A DNA stretch of 64,000 nucleotides from Actinomycetes bacterium (lineage in GTDB: Bacteria > Actinomycetota > Actinomycetes > Mycobacteriales > Mycobacteriaceae). The position numbers and the translations under genes are program-made. Below the pieces are notes generated by a model, which had not been told where the DNA came from, made no database searches, and saw only the letters and a list, made by a program, of their open reading frames with translations. Location: assembly GCA_023418505.1 (NCBI GenBank), contig JAEZZR010000015.1, positions 1 through 64,000 of the forward strand, written 5' to 3'. This document shows, one piece after another, positions 16,953 to 24,832 of the stretch; the stretch's first letter is position 1; each line of letters opens with the position of its first letter.

Positions 16953-17423
16953 GTGACTGCTTCTGCTGAGGCTACCAAGCTAGCCGGAATTGCTGCCCTC
17001 GCCGCGGATCGGATGAAGGGCGAAGATGTAGCGGTATTAGATGTTTCTGATCCGCTAGTAATTACTGATGCATTCGTGCTGGTCAGTGCTGATAACGAGC
17101 GACTGGTTAATGCGATTGTGGACGAGGTTGAAGACGATTTGCGTGATGCCGGGGCGAAGCCGATTCGCCGCGAAGGTGTCCGCGAAGGCCGTTGGGCATT
17201 GCTGGATTACGGCATGCTTGTGGTTCATGTGTTCCGTTCGGAAGAGCGCGATTTCTACGGGTTGGATCGCTTGTGGCGTGATTGCCCACGTATTGAGGTC
17301 GAGGGCTTAGAGCAGTCCGTAGCGGCCGACGATCAGGCCGCGGGCACCGATTCCGGTCGTTCGGCACAATCGATCGACGAGCTGCCCTTGGCCGGCGCTA
17401 CGCCAGATTCGAACGAGCTTTAA
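16953..17423 (+). CDS. rsfS: Ribosome silencing factor RsfS
   Basis: Binds ribosomal protein L14 and blocks subunit joining when nutrients are low. The conserved core (about 5-120) includes DVAVLDVSDPLVITDAFVLVS, EGVREGRWALLDYG, VVHVF and ERDFYGLDRLW. A ~40-residue acidic tail follows. The start GTG 16953 has AAGGAG upstream (16935-16940). It is the usual neighbour of nadD. Confidence 0.95.
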   Translation: MTASAEATKLAGIAALAADRMKGEDVAVLDVSDPLVITDAFVLVSADNERLVNAIVDEVEDDLRDAGAKPIRREGVREGRWALLDYGMLVVHVFRSEERDFYGLDRLWRDCPRIEVEGLEQSVAADDQAAGTDSGRSAQSIDELPLAGATPDSNEL

Positions 17424-17426
17424 ACG

Positions 17427-18212
17427 ATGCGATCCAGTGGGCGCGGGGGAGAGGCGTTAAGGGCTGAGCAGGCTGCTGATGGCGCGCAGGGTGTTGATGG
17501 CGCGCAGGCTGCTGATGGCGCGCAGGGGTTATCCCAGTATCCCGAGACCAATCAGATCACCCTGGAGCAGCCCGATTCGCGTCGTTTGATTCTGCTGCGT
17601 CATGGGGAGACCACCTATAACGCCACGCGCCGGATGCAGGGGCAGATGGATACGGTGCTATCGGATACTGGTTTGGCGCAGGCTGAAGCGGTGGGGCAGC
17701 ATTTTGCTGGTTTTCAGCCCCCGATTCGGCGCATTATTTCCTCTGACTTGCAGCGTGCATACCGCACGGGGCTTGCGGTTGCTGCCCAATGCGGCGTTGG
17801 TGTGGAACAAGACAAGCGCCTGCGGGAGACTGACCTTGGATCGTGGCAGGATCGTACCCACGGTGACATCGACGCGGAGTTTCCTGGATTGCGCTACCGC
17901 TGGCGGCATGATCCAAATTGGGCGCCGGAGGGTGCCGAGACCCGGATGCAGGTCGCTGTGCGTATGAAGTCGGTGGTAGATGATTTGCTGGCTAGCGACG
18001 AGCAGTGGCCTGGCTCTACCATCTTGTTCGCCAGCCACGGTGGCGCTATCGCTGCATTGACTGCTGCACTGATGGATGTCCCAGAATCTCACTACACGAT
18101 GTTTAACGGGCTGCGGAATACGGCCTGGGTTTCGTTGGAGGCGAAGCAACGCCCTGGTGGCCGTTTGGGTTGGTATTTGAATGCCTTCAATGCCTCGGTG
18201 GATCCGCTATAA
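17427..18212 (+). CDS. Histidine phosphatase (phosphoglycerate mutase-like), probable glucosyl-3-phosphoglycerate phosphatase
   Basis: The phosphohistidine motif LLRHGETTYN carries H59, and FASHGGAIAAL gives the second catalytic histidine. ETDLGSWQ is the usual middle motif. In Mycobacterium tuberculosis the gene next to rsfS is GpgP (Rv2419c), which dephosphorylates glucosyl-3-phosphoglycerate. The same position suggests that role here, but the sequence alone cannot separate it from other broad-range members. Residues ~17-35 are a DGAQ-type leader from three 18-bp repeats (17478-17526). The start is ATG 17427, 3 bp after the rsfS stop. Confidence 0.85.
   Translation: MRSSGRGGEALRAEQAADGAQGVDGAQAADGAQGLSQYPETNQITLEQPDSRRLILLRHGETTYNATRRMQGQMDTVLSDTGLAQAEAVGQHFAGFQPPIRRIISSDLQRAYRTGLAVAAQCGVGVEQDKRLRETDLGSWQDRTHGDIDAEFPGLRYRWRHDPNWAPEGAETRMQVAVRMKSVVDDLLASDEQWPGSTILFASHGGAIAALTAALMDVPESHYTMFNGLRNTAWVSLEAKQRPGGRLGWYLNAFNASVDPL
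17478..17526 (+). repeat. 18-bp period repeat (three units) in the phosphatase leader
   Basis: GATGGCGCGCAGG recurs at 17478, 17496 and 17514 with an exact 18-bp period, in frame. Confidence 0.88.
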
Positions 18213-18218
18213 GTTCGC

Positions 18219-19355
18219 GTGAGTGGTGGCAAGATGGCAAAAAATAGCGCTGGAAACAGTACGAGTACAAGAAATAGCGCTAGTTCGAGCAAGAATCACG
18301 TCGTAAGCCCGTCTCTTCGTAAGCGAGGTCGGGTGCAGGTAGTGGTGGACGACTCCGCGTGCCTGGAACCTGCGGTGGCCGAGAAGAACGGCATTTTTGT
18401 GGTTCCCCTGGAGATCACAAATACCGATAACGAGGTTTCGACATCCGCGATTTCGCCGCTGCAATTGTGTGCCACCTACGCGCGCGCCTTGGAGCGCAGC
18501 AATGATGCTGGTGTGATTGCGATTCATGTGGCGAAGGGGCTGTCGGCAACTTGGTCGAATGCGCAGACCGCGGCATCCGTGCTGGATCGCGTGGAGGTTA
18601 TTGATACTGCTGCCCGTGGTGCCGGTGTTGGGGCGGCGTTGGGTGCCGCAGCGATCCGGGCGGCGAAGGCTGCCGCTGCAGGTGCGAACCTGGAGCGCTG
18701 CAAAGCCATTGTGGAAGATACTCTGGCGCACTCGACGATGTGGTTTTCGGTGCCGAAGCTCGACTCGTTGCGCCGCGGTGGCCGTATGAGCGCAGGCCAG
18801 GCCATGTGGTCCGACGTGTTGGCGATGAAGCCGATCGTTACCGTGCGCGAAGGCCAGCTGTCCGTGGTGGCGAAATGCCGCACCGAGGCAAAGGTGCGCG
18901 AAAAGCTGGTGGAACTTGCATTGGCCGAGGTTGGCGCTACCGAAGAGGCGCCTCATGTGCTGATTCAGCACGCCGATGCCGCAGAAGCTGCCGACGAATT
19001 GCTCGCCGTCCTAGACGACGCCCTGCCAGATCAAACCCGCTACAAAGTGGTGGATTTGGCGCCGGCTTTGGTGATACACACAGGTCTGGGGGCGGTGGCG
19101 CTCAGCGTTATTTCCCATGGTCGCGGCAATGAAGACATTAATCCGGTAACTGATCTCAACGACGCAAGTTTGGACGACATTGTCCATGGCCGGGCGTCGG
19201 GTTCGCGTGCCCCGTTTATTACGGTGGCAGGGAAGTTGCCTACGTGGAGCTCTAATCGCCGTAAAGCAATTGAAGCTGCCGAACGTATGGCGCAGGGGCT
19301 TGAGGAAGTGCAAAAGCGCGACGTGCGCGAGAATTCCACAGACGACGATAGCTAG
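18219..19355 (+). CDS. DegV family fatty-acid-binding protein
   Basis: The DegV fold binds a fatty acid and can serve as the FakB subunit of fatty acid kinase. The core starts at VQVVVDDSACLEP (about residue 38). It contains VPLEIT, the serine-bearing HVAKGLSATWSNA, and the RRGGRMSAGQAMWSDVLAMKPIVTV helix region. It is 378 residues, with a Ser/Asn-rich leader and a C-terminal tail of ~60 residues beyond the typical ~280-residue domain. The start is GTG 18219, with internal ATG 18234 possible. No FakA gene is seen nearby. Position after the phosphatase matches mycobacteria. Confidence 0.9.
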   Translation: MSGGKMAKNSAGNSTSTRNSASSSKNHVVSPSLRKRGRVQVVVDDSACLEPAVAEKNGIFVVPLEITNTDNEVSTSAISPLQLCATYARALERSNDAGVIAIHVAKGLSATWSNAQTAASVLDRVEVIDTAARGAGVGAALGAAAIRAAKAAAAGANLERCKAIVEDTLAHSTMWFSVPKLDSLRRGGRMSAGQAMWSDVLAMKPIVTVREGQLSVVAKCRTEAKVREKLVELALAEVGATEEAPHVLIQHADAAEAADELLAVLDDALPDQTRYKVVDLAPALVIHTGLGAVALSVISHGRGNEDINPVTDLNDASLDDIVHGRASGSRAPFITVAGKLPTWSSNRRKAIEAAERMAQGLEEVQKRDVRENSTDDDS

Positions 19356-19360
19356 CGAAG

Positions 19361-19369
19361 TTATCCACA
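19361..19369 (+). promoter_or_regulatory. Perfect DnaA-box sequence
   Basis: TTATCCACA, the consensus DnaA 9-mer, lies just after the degV stop. Only one copy was noticed, so it is not evidence of an origin; it could be a regulatory or titration site, or chance. Confidence 0.35.
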
Positions 19370-19421
19370 GCACGCCAGGAAATGGGCTTATGCGGGCGCC
19401 GGTGGTGGCACGAATTGGCGT

Positions 19422-20207
19422 TTGCTGTGCGGTGTGGATGCGATACGAAAGCGGCTCGGGGAGCTGGTAGAACCCATCGATTTGGATGATGACGTCCCGA
19501 TCGATTTCTCCCGGCGCACCACAAAAGTTGCCACGCCAGTGGTGCGAAATATCGCAATTATTGCGCTGGTAGTGGTGGTTGGTGCGGTGGTATTTAGTTG
19601 GTGGCAACGCTCGCAGCAGGTTGCGATTCCAGAGCTGACGACGGTTTCTGCGCCTGCGTCTAGTTCGTTGACTGGCGATTCTGTTAGTGTGCTCCCGGTG
19701 CCTATCGACGAGAAAGGACCGGAAGCGGAAGCGCCTGCCGAAATTGTGGTGTCGGTAGTGGGGCTAGTGGTTCATCCGGGGGTGGTGACTGTTGCCGGCG
19801 ACGCACGCGTGGCTGATGCGATTGCGCTAGCTGGTGGGATGTTGCCAGAAGCCAATCCGGCCAGTGTGAACCTGGCGGCGAAGTTGGAAGATGGGCAGCA
19901 GCTGGTTGTAGGTACAGAGCCAGTAGCCGCTTGTGGGGGAGGTGGCGGCGCCGGTGAGGGATCTGATTCGGCGGGAACTGCGGGCGCGCCGGGTGATCAG
20001 GCGAAATCTGGTGGGGGAAAGGTCGATATCAACACTGCTTCGGTTGCTGAACTAGAAACGCTGCCAGGAATTGGGCCGGCGACTGCGAAGAAGATTGTGT
20101 CGCATCGGGAAACCCAAGGGCCGTTTTCTAGTGTGGATCAATTGGTAGATGTGCCGGGGATTGGTCCGGCGAAGCTTGCAGGTATCCGCGATGAAGTTGT
20201 GGTCTAG
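19422..20207 (+). CDS. comEA: ComEA-like DNA-binding competence protein
   Basis: Receives DNA outside the membrane during uptake. A cytoplasmic N-terminus is followed by one membrane helix (about 42-60), a linker, and an SLBB domain (about 106-165, VVHPGVVTVAGDARVADAIALAGG). Then come a Gly/Ser-rich spacer and two helix-hairpin-helix motifs (LPGIGPATAKKI and VPGIGPAKLAGI). It is 261 residues. The start is unclear: TTG 19422 is the longest, GTG 19434 is close behind, and neither has a clear ribosome site. comEC follows with an overlap. Confidence 0.92.
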   Translation: MLCGVDAIRKRLGELVEPIDLDDDVPIDFSRRTTKVATPVVRNIAIIALVVVVGAVVFSWWQRSQQVAIPELTTVSAPASSSLTGDSVSVLPVPIDEKGPEAEAPAEIVVSVVGLVVHPGVVTVAGDARVADAIALAGGMLPEANPASVNLAAKLEDGQQLVVGTEPVAACGGGGGAGEGSDSAGTAGAPGDQAKSGGGKVDINTASVAELETLPGIGPATAKKIVSHRETQGPFSSVDQLVDVPGIGPAKLAGIRDEVVV

Positions 20208-22410
20208 GCAGGTGGTTGATCGGAGTGGGGCGGGGTCTAGTCTGGATGGTGAGCGGGGTGGCGGCCGAGGCGAAGAGGTAAATCACGCGCCACCCAGGGC
20301 GCGCAGTTGGCTGGATTTGCGACTATTGCCCGCAGCGGTGCTTACCTGGGTGGGCACTCTGATTGCGCTGGGCAATGTGGTTTATGGGTGTGTGCTCCTT
20401 GGTGGAACCGTTGCTGTACTGGGTGGCTGGTTTTGGTGGCAGCATTGGCGAGGGCTTAGCGGCTTGCGAACAATCTCCAGCGACCAAGAACGGGAATCAT
20501 TGTGGGCAGCCTTCGTCTTAGCAGCGGTGCTATTTGCCGTGGCTTTAACTCATGTTGCGCTGGCGAAGATCCAGGTAAGCCAGCATCCATTGACTCAGCA
20601 GCTAGAACAGCGCACGAAGGTGGAACTGATGCTGACCACTGCTCCGAAGGCCACAGAATATGGCAGCTTTGTGCAGGCGCGCGTGCCACAGTTGCCTGGA
20701 AGGGTGCTCGTTTTTGCTGATCAGAAGCTCTTGGAGTTCGATCGCGGCGCCACAATCGTCGCTAGCATTACTGCAAAACTTCCGAGAGATCAGCGACCCG
20801 CAATTTCGGGTTATGTAGTGCACTTGCATCGTATTGATGAGGTTCAGCCAGCCATCGGTCGAGTGGCGCACATCCGGCAGTTGCTGCGTGATCGAGCTTT
20901 GCAAACGTTTGACGGCGCAAATCGGCTGATACCGGCGATGACGCTTGGCGACGAACGTGGCTTTACCCCACAGGATGCTGCCATGATGACCGACTCGGGG
21001 TTGGCACATTTATCCGCTGTGTCCGGTGCGAACTTTACGTTGATTGCGTCCGCGGTGTTGGTGTTAGTGCGGCGGTTGGGGCCGCGCTGGCGTGTGGGAT
21101 GTACGGCGGTAGCGTTGGCGGGTTTTGTGGCTTTGGTTGGAACCGAACCATCGGTATTGCGTGCTCTTTGCACCGGCATAGTGGCATTGTTGGCGATTGT
21201 TGGTGGCAGTCGAAATCATGCGATCCCAGCGTTGCTAGGAACAATTGTGGTGTTGCTCATTGCCGTGCCGGATTTGGCAGCATCGGTGGGGTTTGCCTTA
21301 TCGGTAGCTGCAACTGCAGGGCTGGTCTTGGTGGCAGAGCCGGTGGCGCGTCGATTAGCCGCGGTTGCTTGGTTAGCGTCGGCACCGGCGCCGCTGTTGC
21401 GGGCGGTGGCGGTGGCAATGGTGGCGCACGTGGCAACTTTGCCGATCTTGGCGTTGGTTGCTGGACGAGTCAGTCATATTTCATTTATTGCGAATTTCTT
21501 GGCAGCGCCAGCAGTGCCACCGGTAACAATTTTTGGCTCATTGGGGGCTTTAGTTGCTGCAGTTGGGGTACTGGCTCCCGCGCTACCGGTGATGTGGCTG
21601 GTGGACGTTTGCGTCTGGCTAGCTGCTCCAGGAGCTTGGTGGGTGTATCGCGTGGGAAGCTCCGCGACGCGGGTGCCGTTTGCTGCAAATGACGTCACCG
21701 GGCTGGACGCTGTGTTAGTGATATTGCTGGCTGGGGTGGTGGTCTGGTTGGCGTGGCTATTTCCCACCGTTGCGGTAACTGCCGCTGTTGCCGCAATCGG
21801 AGGTATTGCTGCAGCGATGGTTTCAGGGGCTGCTCTTGGATGGGATGTCTCCCGAGCGCCACCGGGGTGGGCGGTGGCGGTGTGTCCGAAAGCTGACCGA
21901 TATTGCCAGAAAGCGTTGGGAGTTACATCCCCGGATCAAGTGCAGCCAGCGGCGAATGAGCCACACCAGCAGCTCGTTCTCGTAACACCAGAGGGTGTAG
22001 GGAATCGGCAGCGGGATAGTGAATCTGCTGACTTCTTCGTCGTAAGCGATCTAGAAGAAGCGCTGAGTGTCGCAGGCCAGAATCGCGGGAAACAGCATCA
22101 GCAGGAACCCGATCAGCAGAAACCAGATCAGCAGAGAATAATCTTGTCTCTCAGCTGCTCGGAACGGGTGCGACCTATTGCCCGAACGCCAAGTGGAATT
22201 CAGGTGTGGTGTCCTAATCAGCACGGTATCCACGCGTGGTATCCGCCTGTGCCGGCAGATGGCGCTGAACTGTCCGCCGGCGCCGGTAGGGTATGGGTAG
22301 AAAAGGATCATCCGCCGTGGTTTTTATGGCAGCCAAGGCAGGTTGATGTGCAACTCGATGCACAATTTGATGCACGATCTGATGTGGAAGGCAGAGGGTA
22401 TGGTCGATAA
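20191..22410 (+). CDS. comEC: ComEC/Rec2-type DNA uptake channel protein, without a recognisable beta-lactamase-like domain
   Basis: Polytopic protein that passes single-stranded DNA through the membrane. After two or three N-terminal helices and an OB-like region, the Competence domain begins near GLAHLSAVSGANFTLI. Many helices follow to about residue 590. The C-terminal ~170 residues are hydrophilic, with Gln-rich stretches, and lack the HxHxDH metal motif of full ComEC. The start is ATG 20191, with AGGT 9 bases upstream, overlapping comEA by 17 bp; GTG 20149 and GTG 20212 are alternatives. Uptake function is inferred from the family only. Confidence 0.88.
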   Translation: MKLWSRQVVDRSGAGSSLDGERGGGRGEEVNHAPPRARSWLDLRLLPAAVLTWVGTLIALGNVVYGCVLLGGTVAVLGGWFWWQHWRGLSGLRTISSDQERESLWAAFVLAAVLFAVALTHVALAKIQVSQHPLTQQLEQRTKVELMLTTAPKATEYGSFVQARVPQLPGRVLVFADQKLLEFDRGATIVASITAKLPRDQRPAISGYVVHLHRIDEVQPAIGRVAHIRQLLRDRALQTFDGANRLIPAMTLGDERGFTPQDAAMMTDSGLAHLSAVSGANFTLIASAVLVLVRRLGPRWRVGCTAVALAGFVALVGTEPSVLRALCTGIVALLAIVGGSRNHAIPALLGTIVVLLIAVPDLAASVGFALSVAATAGLVLVAEPVARRLAAVAWLASAPAPLLRAVAVAMVAHVATLPILALVAGRVSHISFIANFLAAPAVPPVTIFGSLGALVAAVGVLAPALPVMWLVDVCVWLAAPGAWWVYRVGSSATRVPFAANDVTGLDAVLVILLAGVVVWLAWLFPTVAVTAAVAAIGGIAAAMVSGAALGWDVSRAPPGWAVAVCPKADRYCQKALGVTSPDQVQPAANEPHQQLVLVTPEGVGNRQRDSESADFFVVSDLEEALSVAGQNRGKQHQQEPDQQKPDQQRIILSLSCSERVRPIARTPSGIQVWCPNQHGIHAWYPPVPADGAELSAGAGRVWVEKDHPPWFLWQPRQVDVQLDAQFDARSDVEGRGYGR

Positions 22411-23407
22411 TTCAGCGGGCGTTGCTGCCGTGAATTTGATCGTGGGCAAAGAGCCCTTGTTGATCGATCGTGCTCGGCTATCTGTCATTCAAGCTGTGCG
22501 ACGGGGCGCGGCGACGGAATCCGATCCGCACGGCCGGGCGATCCCGGTTAGCACCATCCGTGGCGGGGACATCACTCCGAGTGAAGTCATTGAGCTGTTA
22601 TCGCCGTCGCTGTTTGGGGAAGATCGAATTGTTGTTATTACCGATGTTGCGGATGCGGGTAAGGAACCGGCGGAATTAATTGTCGATGCCGTGAAAGATC
22701 CCGCTCCGGGAGTGACGTTGATTCTGCAGCATTCGGGCGAGGGGCGACAGAAGAAGCTCGTCGCCCAGCTGCGCCAACTGGGTGCGGTGCAATTCGATGC
22801 AAATTCCTTGCGTCGCGGTGAGTTACCAGAATTCGTGCGCAATGAGTTCCGCAGCCACGGGGTTAGTCCTTCGCGTCAAGTGGTAGAAACCGTATTAGAT
22901 GCGGTGGGCTCGGATTTGCGCGAGCTGGCAACGGCGATCTCTCAGCTTGCAGCTGATACTGCTGGCGACGTAACCCCCGAAGCAGTTCGCACGTATTACG
23001 GCAATACGGCTGAGGTTTCGGGCTTCGATATTGCTGAATTAGCACTATCGGGAAATGCTGCTCAGGCGCTGGCCAAAACGCGCCGGGCGTTGCAGGTGGG
23101 GGTGCCACCGGTGCTGTTGGCATCTGCGGTGACCACGACGGTGGGTGACGTCGCCAAGCTCCATGCGGCTCGGGGAGTTAATGCACGTCGTGATGCGGCG
23201 ACCTACGGGATGCCACCGTGGAAGCTGGAAAAGACGCTACGGGTGGCGCGGCGCTGGTCGACGGATTGCATTGCGCGCGCTGAAGTTATCGCTGCCCGGT
23301 TGGAGCATGCGGTTAAAGGCGGCTCGCGGAGCCCGGAGTACGTGATTGAAAAGTCGGTGTTAGAGATCGCACGCTTGGCGCATCGATCACATCGGGCAGG
23401 GGTGTAG
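22400..23407 (+). CDS. holA: DNA polymerase III subunit delta
   Basis: Clamp-loader delta subunit that opens the sliding clamp. The protein begins MVDNSAGVAAVNLIVGKEPLLIDRA; the last part is the family's N-terminal signature. Domain III ends with EYVIEKSVLEIARLAHRSHR. ATG 22400 was chosen because GGAAGG lies 8 bases upstream; longer in-frame starts add an odd Met/His-rich leader. The start overlaps the end of comEC by 11 bp. The length of 335 residues is normal. It is convergent with rpsT. Confidence 0.95.
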   Translation: MVDNSAGVAAVNLIVGKEPLLIDRARLSVIQAVRRGAATESDPHGRAIPVSTIRGGDITPSEVIELLSPSLFGEDRIVVITDVADAGKEPAELIVDAVKDPAPGVTLILQHSGEGRQKKLVAQLRQLGAVQFDANSLRRGELPEFVRNEFRSHGVSPSRQVVETVLDAVGSDLRELATAISQLAADTAGDVTPEAVRTYYGNTAEVSGFDIAELALSGNAAQALAKTRRALQVGVPPVLLASAVTTTVGDVAKLHAARGVNARRDAATYGMPPWKLEKTLRVARRWSTDCIARAEVIAARLEHAVKGGSRSPEYVIEKSVLEIARLAHRSHRAGV

Positions 23408-23420
23408 GACGCCAAGCATG

Positions 23421-23459
23421 AAAAACCCGCAGCCTTAGGCGGTGCCAAAGCTGCGGGTT
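23421..23459 (-). terminator. Terminator between holA and rpsT
   Basis: AACCCGCAGC (23424-23433) pairs perfectly with GCTGCGGGTT (23450-23459). On the minus strand it is followed by a run of T, so it mainly ends rpsT. On the plus strand there is no T run. Confidence 0.9.
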
Positions 23460-23520
23460 GAAGAAAAAGCTAGAAAGTCTGGGATTGTGAACGATCCCGG
23501 AGCATCCAGAGAATCTGGAA

Positions 23521-23787
23521 TTAGCCTTCCATCTTGTTGAACGCCTGAGCCATACCGGACTTCTTGTTGGCGGCAGCGTTGCGGTGGAAAACACCCTTGG
23601 TTACGGACTTGTCCAGCTTGCGGGAAGCAACGCGCAGCTGAGCTTCTGCCTTAGCCTTGTCGCCGGATTCCACAGCTTCGTGGAACTTACGGATCTCGGT
23701 GCGTACTGCAGAGCGAATCGACTTGTTGCGCAGGCGAGCCTTCTCGTTGGTCTTTACGCGCTTCTGCTGAGACTTGATGTTTGCCAT
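23521..23787 (-). CDS. rpsT: 30S ribosomal protein S20
   Basis: Small-subunit protein that binds 16S rRNA. Its 88 residues start MANIKSQQKRVKTNEKAR and include the conserved VTKGVFHRNAAANKKS near the end. ATG at 23787 has GAGGGA upstream on the minus strand. It is a single-gene unit between two convergent or divergent neighbours, as in many actinobacteria. Confidence 0.98.
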   Translation of the reverse strand: MANIKSQQKRVKTNEKARLRNKSIRSAVRTEIRKFHEAVESGDKAKAEAQLRVASRKLDKSVTKGVFHRNAAANKKSGMAQAFNKMEG

Positions 23788-23996
23788 CGGTAATCCCTCT
23801 TGTTTCTCTAAAAGTGTCGAGTATGTCTATGTCTGCAACTGATCCTGCAGATTATTAAGGCTGCAGCAGCCGTGTCTTCCAGAGGTGCCGAACCCAAGGT
23901 CCTGATCGGCATCCAGAAGCAATCATGTTGAAGACAACTTGGTGGAGTTTAGCAGACTCCGGGATGCGGGTGGTAGCTCAAGCGTTGGTGTGGTAG

Positions 23997-24593
23997 CTAG
24001 CTCCACTGATAATCGGAGCGTAGTTTGTGTGCGATGCGGTCGAAACGTCGTCGGGGCATCATTGCGCCGGAGCGTCGGATGCCAGATTCCGGTACCAGCA
24101 GTACGCGATCGACGCGCGCCCACGACGCCCTGCCTTCGCGATCCCAGGCGCCTACGCCGATAAAAACCCAGTTCGGATCGCCGGCGTGGCTTTCATGCGT
24201 AGAAATCAGTGCGCACAATAGCGTGTGGTCGCGGCGGCCGAGTACCACCACGGCTCGTTCGCGCAGTTGCGACGCCGGATCCAGCTGCACCGGTACCCAC
24301 ACGACTTCGCCGGGATCAGTCTGGCCATCCATGTCTGGGGCGTAGACAATAGCTTGTGAAACGTCGGCAGCCGGAAGTGCGATGGTGGCGGGGTCGCGAT
24401 CTTCTAGTGCTGTGCCGGTGGTGCTTCCTTGCAGCCCCAGCTGCTCGTTTAATGCCTGCAATCCGATGTCTAGGGTGTCTTTGCCGCGGAACCTATCGGT
24501 GGCGGCGATGATCATCTTCTTCAGCCACGCTTGGGTGCGGTGGCGCAGGCTGGGACGGCCTGGGGTGCGGGTGCCGTCGGGAGTCTGTCTCAC
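23997..24593 (-). CDS. PemK/MazF-like domain protein
   Basis: The second half carries PemK-type signatures: GEVVWVPVQLDP, then RAVVVLGRRDHTLLCALIST, and ASWARVDRVLLVPES. MazF/PemK toxins are mRNA endonucleases, but this actinobacterial form sits beside lepA/rpsT in many genomes (Rv2405 in M. tuberculosis) without an antitoxin. It may therefore be a housekeeping protein. About 60 residues of unrelated sequence precede the domain. The start is uncertain: GTG 24593 is used here; GTG 24680 would add 29 residues that look non-coding, and ATG at 24515 is also possible. Confidence 0.75.
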   Translation of the reverse strand: MRQTPDGTRTPGRPSLRHRTQAWLKKMIIAATDRFRGKDTLDIGLQALNEQLGLQGSTTGTALEDRDPATIALPAADVSQAIVYAPDMDGQTDPGEVVWVPVQLDPASQLRERAVVVLGRRDHTLLCALISTHESHAGDPNWVFIGVGAWDREGRASWARVDRVLLVPESGIRRSGAMMPRRRFDRIAHKLRSDYQWS

Positions 24594-24832
24594 GGTGGCT
24601 ACTTTACCGGTTCTGGCAGGGATGGTTCGGGCGTGCGGTTCGCTTTGCCCGCATCGCACGCGCCAAATTGCTCGCCCCACATCCCTCGCCCCGCATCGCC
24701 GCCCGAACCACCCCGCCCGCCTGGTTTGGCCGGCAACTTGTTACAGCCGGTAAGATACCGTTCAGCTAGTGGTACCCCGATGCCCAGCACCGATGCTCAC
24801 TTCGATGTAAAACTTTTGGAGAGATTTTTCTA

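Noticed and set aside
19361..19369. Replication origin
   Set aside because: Only one DnaA box was noticed, with no AT-rich unwinding region and no dnaA or dnaN nearby.
23788..23996. tRNA gene upstream of rpsT
   Set aside because: No cloverleaf arms or TTCRA loop could be traced; no tRNA gene was recognised in the window.
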